Below the pieces are notes generated by a model. That model saw only the letters and a program-made list of their open reading frames with translations, was not told where the DNA came from and ran no database searches. Of a stretch of 7,435 nt of DNA, positions 1-6,681 are shown one piece after another (position 1 is the first letter of the stretch; every line of letters begins with the position of its first letter). The stretch spans positions 1-7,435 of the forward strand of contig CALHAO010000175.1 in the NCBI GenBank assembly GCA_937931765.1, given 5' to 3'. The position numbers and the translations under genes are program-made. Origin of the DNA: an uncultured Thiotrichaceae bacterium. GTDB taxonomy: Bacteria; Pseudomonadota; Gammaproteobacteria; Thiotrichales; Thiotrichaceae.

Positions 1-99
1 CGCTCAAAAGAGGGCAAAAATGACCAAGCTCAACGCTTGTTCAAAGCAGTCGAGCAAATGAAGAAAGAAGCTACTGGCAAGAAATGTCCAGGCGTTTAA
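1..99 (+). CDS. C-terminal end of an unrecognised protein (partial)
   Basis: Frame 1 is open from the window edge to a TAA at 97-99, followed at once by a second TAA. The 32 visible residues are rich in Lys, Glu, Gln and Ala and look like the end of an amphipathic helix, with a short tail KKCPGV. No catalytic motif, membrane segment or recognisable family signature is visible, so I assign no function. The reading frame is supported by its composition and the tandem stops, but the fragment is short. It runs in the same direction as the glutamate dehydrogenase gene 276 bp downstream. A hairpin and a separate promoter lie between them, so the two are probably not one transcription unit. Confidence 0.5.
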   Translation, partial: RSKEGKNDQAQRLFKAVEQMKKEATGKKCPGV

Positions 100-128
100 T
101 AATCAGCTCAAAACACAGCTAAACTGTT

Positions 129-152
129 CCGGCGGGGTAAACATCCCGTCGG
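129..152 (+). terminator. GC-rich hairpin after the upstream gene, possible terminator
   Basis: The arms CCGGCGGG (129-136) and CCCGTCGG (145-152) pair over 8 bp with one G-T wobble and an 8-nt loop. The hairpin sits 30 bp after the stop of the upstream gene. No U tract follows directly; the nearest T-rich stretch is about 18 bp later. It may be a weak terminator or a 3'-end stabiliser rather than a strong rho-independent terminator. Confidence 0.4.
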
Positions 153-201
153 CGACATGAATATCTATCCTTTTACAAATCACTATCTGCATCAGTCCCC
201 A

Positions 202-223
202 GCATTATCATCGCCCATAATGC
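202..223. promoter_or_regulatory. Inverted repeat upstream of the glutamate dehydrogenase promoter
   Basis: Perfect 7-bp arms GCATTAT and ATAATGC are separated by 8 bp, the geometry of a site for a dimeric regulator. The repeat lies about 85 bp upstream of the predicted -35 element. An activator-binding role is possible, but no known operator consensus is recognised. Confidence 0.3.
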
Positions 224-308
224 ATCATACAAAACCAGGCCACAGAATTTTTGGTTTAGCCCTGAATCACCGTATCCATATTCATTTCTCATGCGTATCT
301 ATGCATTA

Positions 309-338
309 CTGACACAAAGTGATACAACTAGCTATATA
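309..338 (+). promoter_or_regulatory. Predicted sigma70 promoter for the glutamate dehydrogenase gene
   Basis: CTGACA at 309-314 matches five of six bases of TTGACA. TATATA at 333-338 serves as the -10 box, with an 18-bp spacer. Transcription would start near 345, giving a leader of about 30 nt that carries a strong ribosome binding site. This is the best sigma70-like pair seen in the 276-bp gap 100-375. Confidence 0.5.
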
Positions 339-361
339 CATCTAAAAAAAATCATATCCTC

Positions 362-370
362 AAAGGAGAA
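362..370 (+). promoter_or_regulatory. Ribosome binding site of the glutamate dehydrogenase gene
   Basis: AAAGGAGAA contains a full AAGGAG Shine-Dalgarno core (363-368) 7 nt before the ATG at 376. It fixes the start codon and argues that the 1004-residue product is complete at its N-terminus, not a truncated form of a larger enzyme. Confidence 0.8.
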
Positions 371-375
371 TCGCT

Positions 376-3300
376 ATGGAAGATAGTCAAATCACCACCG
401 TTCTTAATGAAGTTAAAGCAACCATTCAGGGACATGAGTCCAAAGTAGATAGCAATCTTGAATGGCTACAAGCAGCAATGCACCCGTTTTTCTTCAATTT
501 TAATCAGGACGAAACCGAATCACTAGCCGTTTTAGCCAGCGCCCTTAACCGGATTCACCGACTACCTTACCTACGTTTAACAGACAGCGACGAGCGTTTA
601 CTACTAGCACAAGCCAGTGGCGCGGGTTCTTTATACGAAACACTCAGCGTTATCAAACGACGTGACAACCTCTCCTACTCAGAGATAAATACCTCCTTTC
701 AATGTTTACCGGAAAGCCAGCACTATCTGGAAATTTTACGTTTTGATTACAACCGAAAATCTGACAGTGATATTGCAACATTGATTGAAAATGATGATTG
801 TGATGACTTGCCTCCTGAAATCACCGCACAGGTTGAAGCTGAACTGGATAAAATCGCACCTGACTTTAATAAGGATAAGTTAACGTCATACCTAAGACTA
901 CTCTGGATAAACAACCCTTCCTATGTTCGGGTATCGCATCCGGAACGAATTGCCCGCATTCTGCACCTACACCAGGAAACTGAAGAAAATGGCGGCATCC
1001 ATCTTGATATTAACGCGATTGAAACAACGAATACGGATGAGGACACACGTATTTTATTTGGGGTCAGTAATCCTCCGCAGCACAATTTTTTCATGCTGCA
1101 GGTCATGGAAGTATTCAAACGCTTAAAAATTAAGGTCAGACGTTCTTACACTTTAACCATGAGTAATGGCATATACCCTAATTTTCTAGCCACTTTCTAT
1201 GTAAACTCGCAGGCGAGTAGTTCACTGCAAAATGACTCTGAGCGCCTCACCGAACTGAAGCATGAGCTTTACAATACGCAAATACTATCTTCATCATCAG
1301 ACAGTTTCCATAACCTGGTTGCCAACGGGGTAATGAATGGCCCGGATGCCAGTTTGGTTAAAGCGATGATCACCTTCGTTCACACCAATCTCGCTCATAG
1401 CAACCCACAACGCTTTGACCCGGAAGATATTCAACGCGCCTTCCATAACCATCCCAATGTCAGCACACAATTAGTTCAACTATTTTATGCCCGCTTCAAA
1501 CCAGGATTGGAAGATCGTGAAACCGCCTACAATGATCTGTTAAAACAAGTATCGGAATTGGCAGACAACTTCAATACTGGTCGGCGTTTCCTTGATCAGA
1601 CCCGTCGCACCATTTTTAAATGTGCGGTCAGCTTCATTAGCAACTGTCTGAAAACCAACTTTTTTGTTGATGAAAAGCATGCCTTAGCTTTCCGCCTCGA
1701 CCCGGCTTATCTTGATGAACTTGAGGCCGAATTCACGGCTGATTTACCGGCAGACCGCCCGTTTAGGATCACTTTCTTCTCAGGCCGCAGTGGTTCAGGC
1801 TATCACATCGGTTTCTCTGATATTGCCCGTGGTGGCTGGCGCACTCTGATTACACAGGGCCACGATGACTATGTGAACAGTGCCAATACCATCTTCAAAG
1901 AAAACTATGTTCTGGCCCATACCCAACACCTGAAAAATAAAGATATTTATGAGGGTGGCTCAAAAATGGTCGCTATCCTGAATACCCGCCCGGATATAGA
2001 GCGCCCTGCTGTTTTACAATATTTGTACAAGCTTCAGTTTGGCTTTATTCACGCATTCCTTGATCTGTTTATCACAGAAAATGGCAAAGCCAAAGACCCA
2101 ATGGTTGTGGATTATTACGGTGAAGATGAGCCGATTGAGCTAGGCCCTGATGAAAATATGCATGATGTCATGATTGAGCTGATTGCCCAGCAAGCTGCTC
2201 AGCGTGGCTATGTATTAGGCACAGGGGTTATGTCCAGTAAGAAGGTGGGTATCAATCACAAAGACTACGGTGTGACCTCCATTGGTGTCATTCGTTTTGC
2301 AGAAGTGACCATGAAAGAAGTTATGGGCATCGACATGCACAAGGATGAATTCAGTGTGAAATTTACCGGCGGCCCGAACGGCGATGTGGCGGGTAATGGT
2401 ATGCGCCTATTGCTCGAACGTTGCCCGAAAGTACAAGTTAAATTGATCGTCGACGGGAGTGGTGCCATTTTTGACCCAGATGGTTTGGATAGAGATGCCC
2501 TGTCAGGCGTTGTGTTACAAAGTGATCTTGATGCTTATGATACAGAGGCATTACATGTAGGTGGTTTCATCATCTATCGTAACCAACAACGCAAAGAAGG
2601 CATTAAAACACTGTACAAGAAACAAATTAAAACCGAGATCGGACTGGAAGATCAATGGATTTCAAATGATGAGTTCTACAAGACCTACAACAGTCTGGTA
2701 TTTACCGTCGAAGCCGACTTATTTATCCCGGCAGGTGGTCGTCCAGAAACCATCGCAGCACACAATGCAGAGCAGTTCTTTAATGAGCAGGGCGAACCCA
2801 GCGCACATGTTATTGTTGAAGGCGCAAACTCATTTATCACTCCCGAAGCAAGGATAGCCCTGCAAGATCGTGGCATTGTTATTATGCGTGATGCATCTGC
2901 CAACAAGTGCGGTGTTATTTCATCCTCTTATGAAATCATTGCCAACCTGATGCTGGATGAAGATGAATTCCTCAGTAACAAGGAGCGCTACGTCAGTGAT
3001 GTCATCGACATTTTAAACCGCATGGCAGAACAGGAAGCAAATCTGATTATTCAGCGCCATAAACAGGCCGGTGAAAGTTTAGCTTATACAGAAATTTCTA
3101 ACCAACTGAGTTACGAAATTAATAACCATTATGCAAAGATGTTCGACTTTTTCCAGTCTAAACCTGAGCTGATTCAAGACGAGCGTTATCAGAAGGCGAT
3201 GTTACAACACATGCCGGTGCTATTGAGTGAGAATGAGGTCTTCAGCCAGCGACTCAATCGCTTACCGGAAAAAGTGAAATACGCCATTCTGGCCAGTAAA

Positions 3301-3390
3301 TTAGCATCTGGCATGGTTTATTTCAGTGATGATAACGCCGTGTATGGGGATATTATTGAAGCTCAGCTAAACCGGTTAACTGGCAACTAA
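376..3390 (+). CDS. NAD-type glutamate dehydrogenase, large (~115 kDa, GDH2-like) class
   Basis: By family this enzyme oxidatively deaminates L-glutamate to 2-oxoglutarate and ammonia, normally with NAD+, and acts in the cytoplasm in glutamate catabolism. The product has 1004 residues, close to fungal GDH2 (~1000-1100) and well short of the ~1600-residue bacterial NAD-GDH. Residues 1 to about 420 form a divergent regulatory-type region with an ACT-like stretch near 225-277. The catalytic part includes TNFF (427-430), FRLDP (439-443), DIARGGWR (482-489), KNKDIYEGGSK (520-530, dehydrogenase lysines), GPDEN (590-594), the glycine-rich nucleotide-site segment GGPNGDVAGNG (665-675), PAGGRPETI (785-793), VEGAN (814-818) and NKCGVISSS (843-851). 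The C-terminus is helical, without membrane segments. A strong SD and a promoter-like pair precede the ATG, and it appears monocistronic. Cofactor preference is inferred from the family. Several signature positions differ from the consensus I recall. Confidence 0.9.
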   Translation: MEDSQITTVLNEVKATIQGHESKVDSNLEWLQAAMHPFFFNFNQDETESLAVLASALNRIHRLPYLRLTDSDERLLLAQASGAGSLYETLSVIKRRDNLSYSEINTSFQCLPESQHYLEILRFDYNRKSDSDIATLIENDDCDDLPPEITAQVEAELDKIAPDFNKDKLTSYLRLLWINNPSYVRVSHPERIARILHLHQETEENGGIHLDINAIETTNTDEDTRILFGVSNPPQHNFFMLQVMEVFKRLKIKVRRSYTLTMSNGIYPNFLATFYVNSQASSSLQNDSERLTELKHELYNTQILSSSSDSFHNLVANGVMNGPDASLVKAMITFVHTNLAHSNPQRFDPEDIQRAFHNHPNVSTQLVQLFYARFKPGLEDRETAYNDLLKQVSELADNFNTGRRFLDQTRRTIFKCAVSFISNCLKTNFFVDEKHALAFRLDPAYLDELEAEFTADLPADRPFRITFFSGRSGSGYHIGFSDIARGGWRTLITQGHDDYVNSANTIFKENYVLAHTQHLKNKDIYEGGSKMVAILNTRPDIERPAVLQYLYKLQFGFIHAFLDLFITENGKAKDPMVVDYYGEDEPIELGPDENMHDVMIELIAQQAAQRGYVLGTGVMSSKKVGINHKDYGVTSIGVIRFAEVTMKEVMGIDMHKDEFSVKFTGGPNGDVAGNGMRLLLERCPKVQVKLIVDGSGAIFDPDGLDRDALSGVVLQSDLDAYDTEALHVGGFIIYRNQQRKEGIKTLYKKQIKTEIGLEDQWISNDEFYKTYNSLVFTVEADLFIPAGGRPETIAAHNAEQFFNEQGEPSAHVIVEGANSFITPEARIALQDRGIVIMRDASANKCGVISSSYEIIANLMLDEDEFLSNKERYVSDVIDILNRMAEQEANLIIQRHKQAGESLAYTEISNQLSYEINNHYAKMFDFFQSKPELIQDERYQKAMLQHMPVLLSENEVFSQRLNRLPEKVKYAILASKLASGMVYFSDDNAVYGDIIEAQLNRLTGN

Positions 3391-3403
3391 TATTAACGAG
3401 ACA

Positions 3404-3439
3404 ATCAAAATGCGACCGTGAACATGGCCGCATTTTGAT
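3404..3439. terminator. Symmetrical bidirectional terminator hairpin between convergent genes
   Basis: The arms ATCAAAATGCG (3404-3414) and CGCATTTTGAT (3429-3439) pair perfectly over 11 bp around a 14-nt loop. It sits in the 76-bp gap between the convergent glutamate dehydrogenase and hinT stop codons, 13 bp after the former. The A and T runs inside the arms give a T-rich descending strand in both orientations, so one hairpin can serve both genes, though the free U tail is short. Confidence 0.7.
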
Positions 3440-3466
3440 GAGTAACCGAATAATTGGCTGTACAAC

Positions 3467-3799
3467 TTAAACAGCAGTACGCGCTCCGGCCATAACATGT
3501 AGGTGGATATGAAACACAACCTGTCCACCTTTCTCACCACAATTCATCTGCACCCTATACCCGTCACTATAACCGGCATTAGCGGCAATTTTCTTCGCAG
3601 CCAGAAACATTTTCCCAATCAGCGCAGTGTCCGTTTCTGCAATATCATTGATGGTGGAGATGTGTTTACGCGGCACAACCAAAACGTGCAGCTGTGTTTT
3701 TGGACTAATGTCATTAAAGGCGATAACGTCATCATCTTCATAAACTATGGTTGATGGGATTTCACCATCACGAATTTTACAAAACAGGCAATCACTCAT
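3467..3799 (-). CDS. hinT: HIT-family purine nucleoside phosphoramidase (HinT-like)
   Basis: This is a small cytoplasmic histidine-triad protein. HinT-type members hydrolyse adenosine or guanosine 5'-phosphoramidates and related aminoacyl-adenylates. The 110 residues match the family's usual size. The N-terminus CLFCKI (4-9) with Cys4 and Cys7 fits the Hint branch. NDISP (29-33) and VPRKHIS (42-48) follow. The triad HIHLH lies at 97-101 with His99 as the expected nucleophile, preceded by GGQ (91-93). The ATG overlaps the recR stop as TAATG, and an AAGGAAG Shine-Dalgarno lies inside the end of recR, suggesting translational coupling. It is the last gene of the minus-strand cluster before the shared terminator. 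The family is clear; the physiological substrate is not. Confidence 0.9.
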   Translation of the reverse strand: MSDCLFCKIRDGEIPSTIVYEDDDVIAFNDISPKTQLHVLVVPRKHISTINDIAETDTALIGKMFLAAKKIAANAGYSDGYRVQMNCGEKGGQVVFHIHLHVMAGARTAV

Positions 3800-4395
3800 T
3801 AATACTTCCTTCGTCCCTCAAACGCATGCGATAGCGTACCACTATCCACGTATTCCAGTTCACTACCTACCGGCACACCGTGCGCAATCCGGCTGGTAGC
3901 CATATCACGTCTGGCTGCCAACTCACTGATATAGTGTGCAGTAACTTCACCTTCTACCGTTGGATTAGTCGCCAAAATCAGCTCCTGCACTATACCTTCA
4001 TCCAGACGCAGCTCCAATACATCCAGGCCAATATCATCCGGCCCGATGCCATCCAGAGGCGACAAGCGCCCGCCCAGCACAAAATAGAAACCACGATAAC
4101 CCGTTGCCTGCTCGATGGCCACCACATCAGATGGATGCTCAACCACACACAATAAAGCAGGGTCACGCCCCGGATTATCACACAAACGACAAACATCCTG
4201 CTCGGTCAACGTCCGGCAGCGCTGACAATGTTTCACCTTTTGCATAGCATCAGCCAATGTTTGCGCCAGATGCTCACCACCTCTACGATCATGCTCCAAC
4301 AAATGGAAAGCCATACGTTGCGCAGTACGTGCACCAACGCCCGGCAAACAACGCAGGGCATCGACTAATTCTTTCAGCAGAGAGGACTCACTCAT
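3799..4395 (-). CDS. recR: Recombination mediator protein RecR
   Basis: RecR works with RecO (and RecF) to load RecA on SSB-coated single-stranded DNA in the RecF pathway of gap repair. The 198 residues are near full length (E. coli ~201). The N-terminus holds a helix-hairpin-helix with LPGVGARTAQR (17-27). A zinc finger uses Cys57, Cys60, Cys69 and Cys72. A Toprim domain runs from about 80, with VVEHPSD (84-90), GGRLSPLDGI (108-117) and TNPTVEGE (143-150). The conserved C-terminal segment covers roughly 179-198. It lies 27 bp downstream of ebfC with only a weak SD-like GGA 4 nt before the ATG, so its translation may depend on co-transcription with ebfC. Its stop overlaps the hinT start. No defect is seen. 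Confidence 0.97.
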   Translation of the reverse strand: MSESSLLKELVDALRCLPGVGARTAQRMAFHLLEHDRRGGEHLAQTLADAMQKVKHCQRCRTLTEQDVCRLCDNPGRDPALLCVVEHPSDVVAIEQATGYRGFYFVLGGRLSPLDGIGPDDIGLDVLELRLDEGIVQELILATNPTVEGEVTAHYISELAARRDMATSRIAHGVPVGSELEYVDSGTLSHAFEGRRKY

Positions 4396-4422
4396 GATCC
4401 AATATTTCTCAACGTATACGGA

Positions 4423-4752
4423 TCAAAACGGCATCTTCATGCCACCAGGCAGTTGCATCCCGGCAGTCACACCTGACATCCGCTCTTTAGTCGTGGCATC
4501 CAAACGCTGCACTGCATCGTTAAATGCGGCAGCAACCAGATCTTCAATCATTTCTTTGTCATCATCTTCCAGCAAAGATGGATCAAGCTGTACACGCCGA
4601 CATTCATGTGTCCCCATGATCGTCACGCTCACTAAGCCACCACCAGACTGGCCGGTTACTTCCATAAGGGCGATTTCTTCCTGCGCTTTCTGCATATCTT
4701 CCTGCATTTTCTGCGCTTGTTTCATCATATTGCCTAAGCCACCTTTCAACAT
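4423..4752 (-). CDS. ebfC: YbaB/EbfC family nucleoid-associated protein
   Basis: This is a small homodimeric DNA-binding protein found in most bacteria next to dnaX and recR; members bind DNA as tweezer-like dimers and have been linked to nucleoid organisation and repair. The 109 residues match E. coli YbaB length. The start MLKGGLGNMMKQAQKMQEDM is the family signature and opens a long amphipathic helix (about 5-31). A beta core with GGGLVSVTIMG (37-47) follows, then helices around EDLVAAAFNDA (70-80). The tail is Gly/Met-rich and ends in KMPF. A GAGGA Shine-Dalgarno lies 8 nt before the ATG. The gene is separated from dnaX by 131 bp and from recR by 27 bp. Confidence 0.95.
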   Translation of the reverse strand: MLKGGLGNMMKQAQKMQEDMQKAQEEIALMEVTGQSGGGLVSVTIMGTHECRRVQLDPSLLEDDDKEMIEDLVAAAFNDAVQRLDATTKERMSGVTAGMQLPGGMKMPF

Positions 4753-4783
4753 CGGGTATTCCTCGTTTCAATAATTAATTATT

Positions 4784-4839
4784 TAAAGTCTACTATAAGC
4801 AGCACATCAGATACATTTAACTGATAAAGTCCACCATAA
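4784..4839. repeat. Imperfect direct repeat pair between dnaX and ebfC
   Basis: TAAAGTCTACTATAA (4784-4798) and TAAAGTCCACCATAA (4825-4839) match at 13 of 15 bases and start 41 bp apart. They fill the upstream region of ebfC (minus strand). Spacing near four helical turns would put both on one DNA face, so paired protein-binding sites are possible. The left copy contains TATAGT on the minus strand, which could act as a -10 for ebfC, but no convincing -35 is present. Confidence 0.35.
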
Positions 4840-4844
4840 ATAGA

Positions 4845-4861
4845 GCGACTAATACAGTCGC
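4845..4861 (-). terminator. Short hairpin after dnaX, weak terminator or 3' stabiliser
   Basis: The arms GCGACT and AGTCGC (6 bp) surround a 5-nt loop, 22 bp past the dnaX tau stop at 4884. On the minus strand it is followed by TCTATTTATGG, which is not a proper U tract. It may attenuate rather than stop transcription into ebfC. Confidence 0.35.
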
Positions 4862-4883
4862 ATATAATTTCTGCACATGATTT

Positions 4884-6646
4884 TTACTCACCAATCTTGT
4901 TGGGCCTGACAGAAGCAGGCAAAACAATGCCACCGTAATCCTGCCGCAATTGCTGTACAAACGGATCATCTTCTATCGACTGTTCTGCTTGCTGCTGCAA
5001 CTCTTCACCATGCCTGACACGACGCTGCGCTGGTGTTTCTGCAATATCCGCTACCACCTCGTATTCAACTACCAGCAGGTGCCCAAAATGTTCACTCAAT
5101 GCCTCTTGCAGGGCCTCTTCTGTCAGCCTAGTTTTTAGCGTTACGCCACTCGTTTCCAGCAACAAAACCATTTTGTCATCAGTGAGTTGCCTTAACAAAC
5201 AATGTTCTGCCAGTTGCTTAGCCATGCCACCCAACTTTAACCTTGGTAGTAATGTATGCCATTCATTATCAGCACTGCTATCTTCTTCCAGCAAAACTGC
5301 CGGAATAGTCTCTTCAACGACAGAGGCTTCTACACTAACAGGAAGCTGTGGAGTGTCGGCATTATTATCGGCTAAAAACGCAGGTGGACTCTCTTCTGTT
5401 ATTGCTGGTGGTTCAAGCTGACTGACAGGTGGTTGAATTTCTCTTTCAACAGGTAATTCAGGCTTAAGAACGGGTGGGCTAACAGGTGAAGAGACAAATG
5501 CAGGCTTAGGTTCAGCAACTTCAGTATTTAAAGTTTTTTTTTTAGCTCACTGCTCTGCAGTGGTGCTTTAGTCTGATTATCCAGCTGAAAAGCCAACATG
5601 CGTAATAGCAGCATTTCAAAACCAGAACGCGGATCTGGATTCAGCGGCAAATCTCTGCGGCCATATAAAGCCATTTGGTAATAAAGCTGCAAATCAGCAC
5701 TGGTAATCTGTTCTGCCAATAGCTTCAAATCCGCATCCAGACCATCCTGAGGGACAACTTGAGTGATAGCTAACTGGTGCAACATGGAAATCAAGCTATC
5801 AGCAGCTTGAAGGAAATCTGTTGTTAGTTGCGCCATCCCTTCAATAACTGACAAAACTTCTGCAGCATCATTGGTTTGAAGTGCTTTCAACAAAGCAAAT
5901 AGGTGCTCGTGCGGCAACATGCCCAACATGTCTTGTACGGCCTGATCTTGTACTTTGCCTTCGCCAGTGACGATCGCCTGATCAGTCAAGCTCAAAGCAT
6001 CACGCATTGAACCGTCTGCTGCCCGTGCAATAACACGTAATGCAGGGTCAGTAAATTCAACCGCCTCTTCTTTCAGTACCTCGCCCAAATATGTCGAAAT
6101 CATATCGACCGACATCCGCTTGAGACTAAATTGCAAGCAGCGGGATAAGATAGTGACAGGTAATTTTTGCGGATCAGTCGTGGCAAAAAGGAATTTTACG
6201 TGTGGTGGTGGCTCTTCTAATGTTTTCAGCAGCGCATTAAAACTATGACTGGAAAGCATATGAACTTCATCAATCAGGTAGATCTTAAAGCGACCATGAG
6301 TTGGTGCATATTGCACATTATCCAGTAGATCACGGGTATCTTCGACTTTCGTACGCGATGCCGCATCTACTTCGATCAGATCAACATGACGCCCTTCAGC
6401 AATCTCAATACAACTACGACAAGTGCCGCAGGGTATTGCACTAATGCCTGTTTCACAGTTCAGGGATTTCGCAAAAATACGCGCTATGGTTGTCTTGCCC
6501 ACACCTCGTGTGCCGGTAAACAAATAGGCATGGTGCAGACGATTTTCATTGAGTGAGGTCAACAATGCCCGCAAGACATGTTGTTGTCCGACCATCTGCT
6601 CGAAATTCTGTGGTCGCCACTTTCTTGCGAGTACCTGATAACTCAT
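4884..6646 (-). CDS. dnaX: DNA polymerase III subunit tau (dnaX, full length via -1 frameshift)
   Basis: Tau is the clamp-loader ATPase that also joins the polymerase cores and contacts DnaB helicase. This entry spans both frames. Residues 1-371 come from the start frame; a -1 shift in the A tract at 5534-5543 then leads into a frame open to the TAA at 4884-4886, giving 587 residues (E. coli tau 643). N-terminal AAA+ motifs are Walker A GTRGVGKT (45-52), zinc Cys64/73/76/79, Walker B LIDEVH (124-129), sensor TTD (156-158) and the arginine-finger SRC (168-170). Past the shift, 372 to about 455 is a Pro/Glu/Val-rich linker with many PP and PV steps (domain IV). From about 460 the tau-specific domain V begins (WHTLLPRLKLGGMAKQLAE) and ends with ASVRPNKIGE. 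The intact downstream domain argues against a decayed gene. A homopolymer sequencing error remains possible. Confidence 0.9.
5528..6646 (-). CDS. dnaX: DNA polymerase III subunit gamma (unshifted dnaX product)
   Basis: This is the conventional reading of the frame that starts at the canonical MSYQVLARKW. It gives 372 residues and stops one codon after three AAA lysine codons, with tail ELKKKL. It contains all of AAA+ domains I and II and the collar domain III needed for clamp-loader assembly, and lacks the linker and the polymerase- and helicase-binding domains. E. coli gamma is longer (431) and is made by the shifted frame; here the short form is the default. The ATG lacks any Shine-Dalgarno: the upstream 30 nt on the minus strand are A/U-rich. 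A three-codon reading frame, ATG TCT ATA TGA, overlaps the dnaX ATG as ATGA. The 5' end of the gene lies about 36 bp from the end of the SRP RNA gene. Confidence 0.85.
   Translation of the reverse strand: MSYQVLARKWRPQNFEQMVGQQHVLRALLTSLNENRLHHAYLFTGTRGVGKTTIARIFAKSLNCETGISAIPCGTCRSCIEIAEGRHVDLIEVDAASRTKVEDTRDLLDNVQYAPTHGRFKIYLIDEVHMLSSHSFNALLKTLEEPPPHVKFLFATTDPQKLPVTILSRCLQFSLKRMSVDMISTYLGEVLKEEAVEFTDPALRVIARAADGSMRDALSLTDQAIVTGEGKVQDQAVQDMLGMLPHEHLFALLKALQTNDAAEVLSVIEGMAQLTTDFLQAADSLISMLHQLAITQVVPQDGLDADLKLLAEQITSADLQLYYQMALYGRRDLPLNPDPRSGFEMLLLRMLAFQLDNQTKAPLQSSELKKKL
5534..5543 (-). other. A10 slippery tract in dnaX, predicted frameshift or slippage site
   Basis: The minus strand reads CTA AAA AAA AAA CTT TAA in the start frame. 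The ten consecutive A residues contain the A AAA AAA heptamer for tandem tRNA-Lys -1 slippage and are long enough for RNA polymerase slippage. A -1 shift, or one added A, changes the continuation from CTT TAA (stop) to ACT TTA AAT and opens the tau frame. Both DnaX products would arise from this site. Confidence 0.8.
5548..5562 (-). promoter_or_regulatory. Hairpin just upstream of the dnaX slippery tract
   Basis: On the minus strand CACTGC (5562-5557) and GCAGTG (5553-5548) form a perfect 6-bp stem with an AGA triloop, 4 nt (AGCT) before the A10 tract. While RNA polymerase copies the later A residues, this hairpin would lie at the upstream edge of the RNA-DNA hybrid, where it could promote realignment. 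In translation it could only act upstream of the ribosome, unlike the downstream stimulator of E. coli dnaX. The role is inferred. Confidence 0.5.
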
Positions 6647-6681
6647 ATAGACATAATATAATTTGGTATAACTTTTTTAGA

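Noticed and set aside
2561..2857. Plus-strand 98-residue frame inside the glutamate dehydrogenase gene
   Set aside because: It overlaps conserved catalytic coding sequence in another frame and shows no family features.
3880..4155. Plus-strand 91-residue open frame inside recR
   Set aside because: It is antisense to a fully conserved recR, has no SD and resembles no known protein; it is a shadow frame.
4394..4774. Plus-strand 126-residue open frame opposite ebfC
   Set aside because: It is antisense to ebfC, and its Ser/Cys-rich composition reflects the complement of ebfC codons.
4884..5294. A separate 136-residue minus-strand gene starting at 5294
   Set aside because: The first codon is TTG inside a longer open frame that extends back to the A10 tract, and the content is the tau C-terminal domain, so it is the 3' part of dnaX.
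5173..5421. Plus-strand 82-residue open frame opposite the dnaX linker
   Set aside because: The minus-strand tau frame here is a coherent Pro-rich linker leading into a conserved domain; the plus frame is low-complexity Ser/Ala.
5528..5545. dnaX as a decayed pseudogene
   Set aside because: Both halves are otherwise intact and conserved, the break is exactly at a slippery homopolymer, and DnaX is essential; recoding or a sequencing error is more likely.
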